Notes under the pieces: model-generated
Told to the model about the DNA's origin: nothing
What the model saw: only the letters and a program-made list of their open reading frames with translations
The model's database searches: none
Assembly: GCA_021205715.1 (NCBI GenBank)
Contig: JAJPXA010000244.1
Coordinates: 1 to 14,200, forward strand
DNA length: 14,200 nucleotides
Source: Bacillota bacterium
GTDB lineage: Bacteria; Bacillota; Clostridia; UBA1381
Direction: 5' to 3'
Position numbers and translations under genes: made by a program
Shown: positions 13,261 to 14,200 of the stretch, piece by piece
Layout of the letters: every line of letters starts with the position of its first letter
Position numbering within the stretch: the first letter of the stretch is position 1

Positions 13261-14200
13261 ATGAACAAACGGTTTAAACACACGCTTTGGGCGGTGGCGT
13301 TCGGCGTCGCGCTTTTCGCCGCGCTTAACAATCTGAATGTTATTATATCCGCCGCGTTTGAAATTCTGAAAATTTTTCGGGCGGTCATTATCGGCGCGGT
13401 AATCGCGTTTATTTTAAACGTTCCGGTAACGAAATTTTCAAATCAATTCAATAAAATATTTCTGAAATTCGGCAAAAAACCGAAAAGCGGCACGGTGACG
13501 GCTATGAGCGTCTGCGCGACGGTGCTTTGCATATTGGCGGTCATTGCGTTGGTGGCGGTTGTTTTAATTCCGCAGCTTGTTGAGTCGGTGTCGCTTGCGG
13601 TATCCGCGGTGCGCGGTCAAATACCGGTATGGATGGAGCTGTTAAAGGAATACGGCATCGACTCGCAATGGATAACCGACGCGCTTTCGAAGCTTCAAAA
13701 TTTGAATGTCGCGGACATAATCAAAAACAGCTTCACGGGAGTTACATCCACCCTGATTTCGACCATCAGCTCCACAGCGAGCATTGCAAAAGACGCGGTT
13801 GTCGCGGTTGTTATCGCTTTTTATCTGCTGATGTGTAAGGAAAAGCTTTGCTCGCAGTTCGCAAAGCTTAGCGAGGCGTATCTTCCGGAAAAGATTTCGC
13901 GCCCGCTTTATAAAGTGGCGCGCCTGACAAGCGCCACATATTCGAATTTCTTCTGCGGTCAATGCGTCGAGGCGGTTATACTCGGTGTTTTGATGTTTTT
14001 GGCGTTTTCGGTGTTTCGTCTGCCGTATGCCGGACTTGTCGGAGTTTTAACGGCTGTTATGTCGTTTATACCGTATGTCGGCAGCTTTCTTTCCTGCGCG
14101 GTTGCGGCGGCGCTGATATTTATAACAAACCCCGTTCGCGCGCTGGTGGCTGTGATTGTGTATTTGGCGGTGCAGTTTTGCGAAAATCAATTCATATATC
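13261..14200 (+). CDS. AI-2E family transporter (PF01594), 3'-truncated
   Basis: The frame is open from the ATG to the window end, giving 313 residues of a protein usually about 350-400 long. The layout fits the AI-2E/YdiK/PerM family. There is an N-terminal pair of hydrophobic segments (LWAVAFGVALFAALNNL, AVIIGAVIAFILNVPV), then a third (TVLCILAVIALVAVVLIPQL). A long amphipathic region with NVADIIKNSFTG follows, then VVAVVIAFYLLMCKE, and a C-terminal hydrophobic block holding VMSFIPYVGSFLS. Family members are multi-pass inner-membrane proteins. Some export autoinducer-2 and others act as sodium/proton antiporters, so the substrate here is unknown. AAAGGAG at 13244-13250 lies 10 nt before the start codon. 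The gene is divergent from the amidase gene. Confidence 0.9.
   Translation, partial: MNKRFKHTLWAVAFGVALFAALNNLNVIISAAFEILKIFRAVIIGAVIAFILNVPVTKFSNQFNKIFLKFGKKPKSGTVTAMSVCATVLCILAVIALVAVVLIPQLVESVSLAVSAVRGQIPVWMELLKEYGIDSQWITDALSKLQNLNVADIIKNSFTGVTSTLISTISSTASIAKDAVVAVVIAFYLLMCKEKLCSQFAKLSEAYLPEKISRPLYKVARLTSATYSNFFCGQCVEAVILGVLMFLAFSVFRLPYAGLVGVLTAVMSFIPYVGSFLSCAVAAALIFITNPVRALVAVIVYLAVQFCENQFIY

Overview
This window looks like chromosomal DNA from a Gram-positive, endospore-forming member of the Clostridia. The evidence is a full-length spoIIE with a Spo0A-type promoter, S-layer-homology (SLH) anchoring of a secreted enzyme, strong AGGAGG-type ribosome binding sites and many Rho-independent terminators. 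An SLH-anchored pectin lyase beside a beta-galactoside phosphorylase suggests a gut or plant-fibre pectin degrader, comparable in lifestyle to Monoglobus-type organisms. That comparison is inference; I cannot name the species.

Layout. Positions 1-981 hold the 3' part of a polyamine-type ABC substrate-binding protein (potD). proB and proA (1027-3086), for proline biosynthesis, follow on the same strand and end at a terminator. A 267-bp gap then separates proA from a TIGR01212-type radical SAM gene (3354-4292). That gap is not empty. Read on the minus strand it contains four PhoP-box-like hexamers at exact 11-nt steps, a -10 box, an H-type pseudoknot, a GC-rich hairpin and a terminator, so I annotate it as a candidate small RNA of about 170 nt. 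Next come a perfect bidirectional terminator, a 58-residue DUF1540-type cysteine-rich protein (minus strand) and spoIIE (minus strand).

Divergent from spoIIE is a GH112 phosphorylase (7261-9402). It converges, across a cluster of hairpins, on an SLH-anchored PL11 rhamnogalacturonan lyase (9624-12407, minus strand). A small Amidase_6-domain protein (12552-13043, minus strand) lies upstream of the lyase. It is divergent from an AI-2E-type permease (13261 onward, truncated by the window end), and the two candidate promoters have overlapping -35 boxes.

How the genes may work together. The surface PL11 lyase would cut the rhamnogalacturonan-I backbone. An intracellular GH112 enzyme could phosphorolyse galactosyl-rhamnose or related disaccharides released from the same polymer, conserving energy as galactose-1-phosphate. 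The remaining genes are mostly housekeeping or sporulation genes. The most novel element I see is the candidate Pho-controlled, pseudoknotted small RNA at 3095-3265. No CRISPR array, insertion sequence, tRNA or rRNA was seen.
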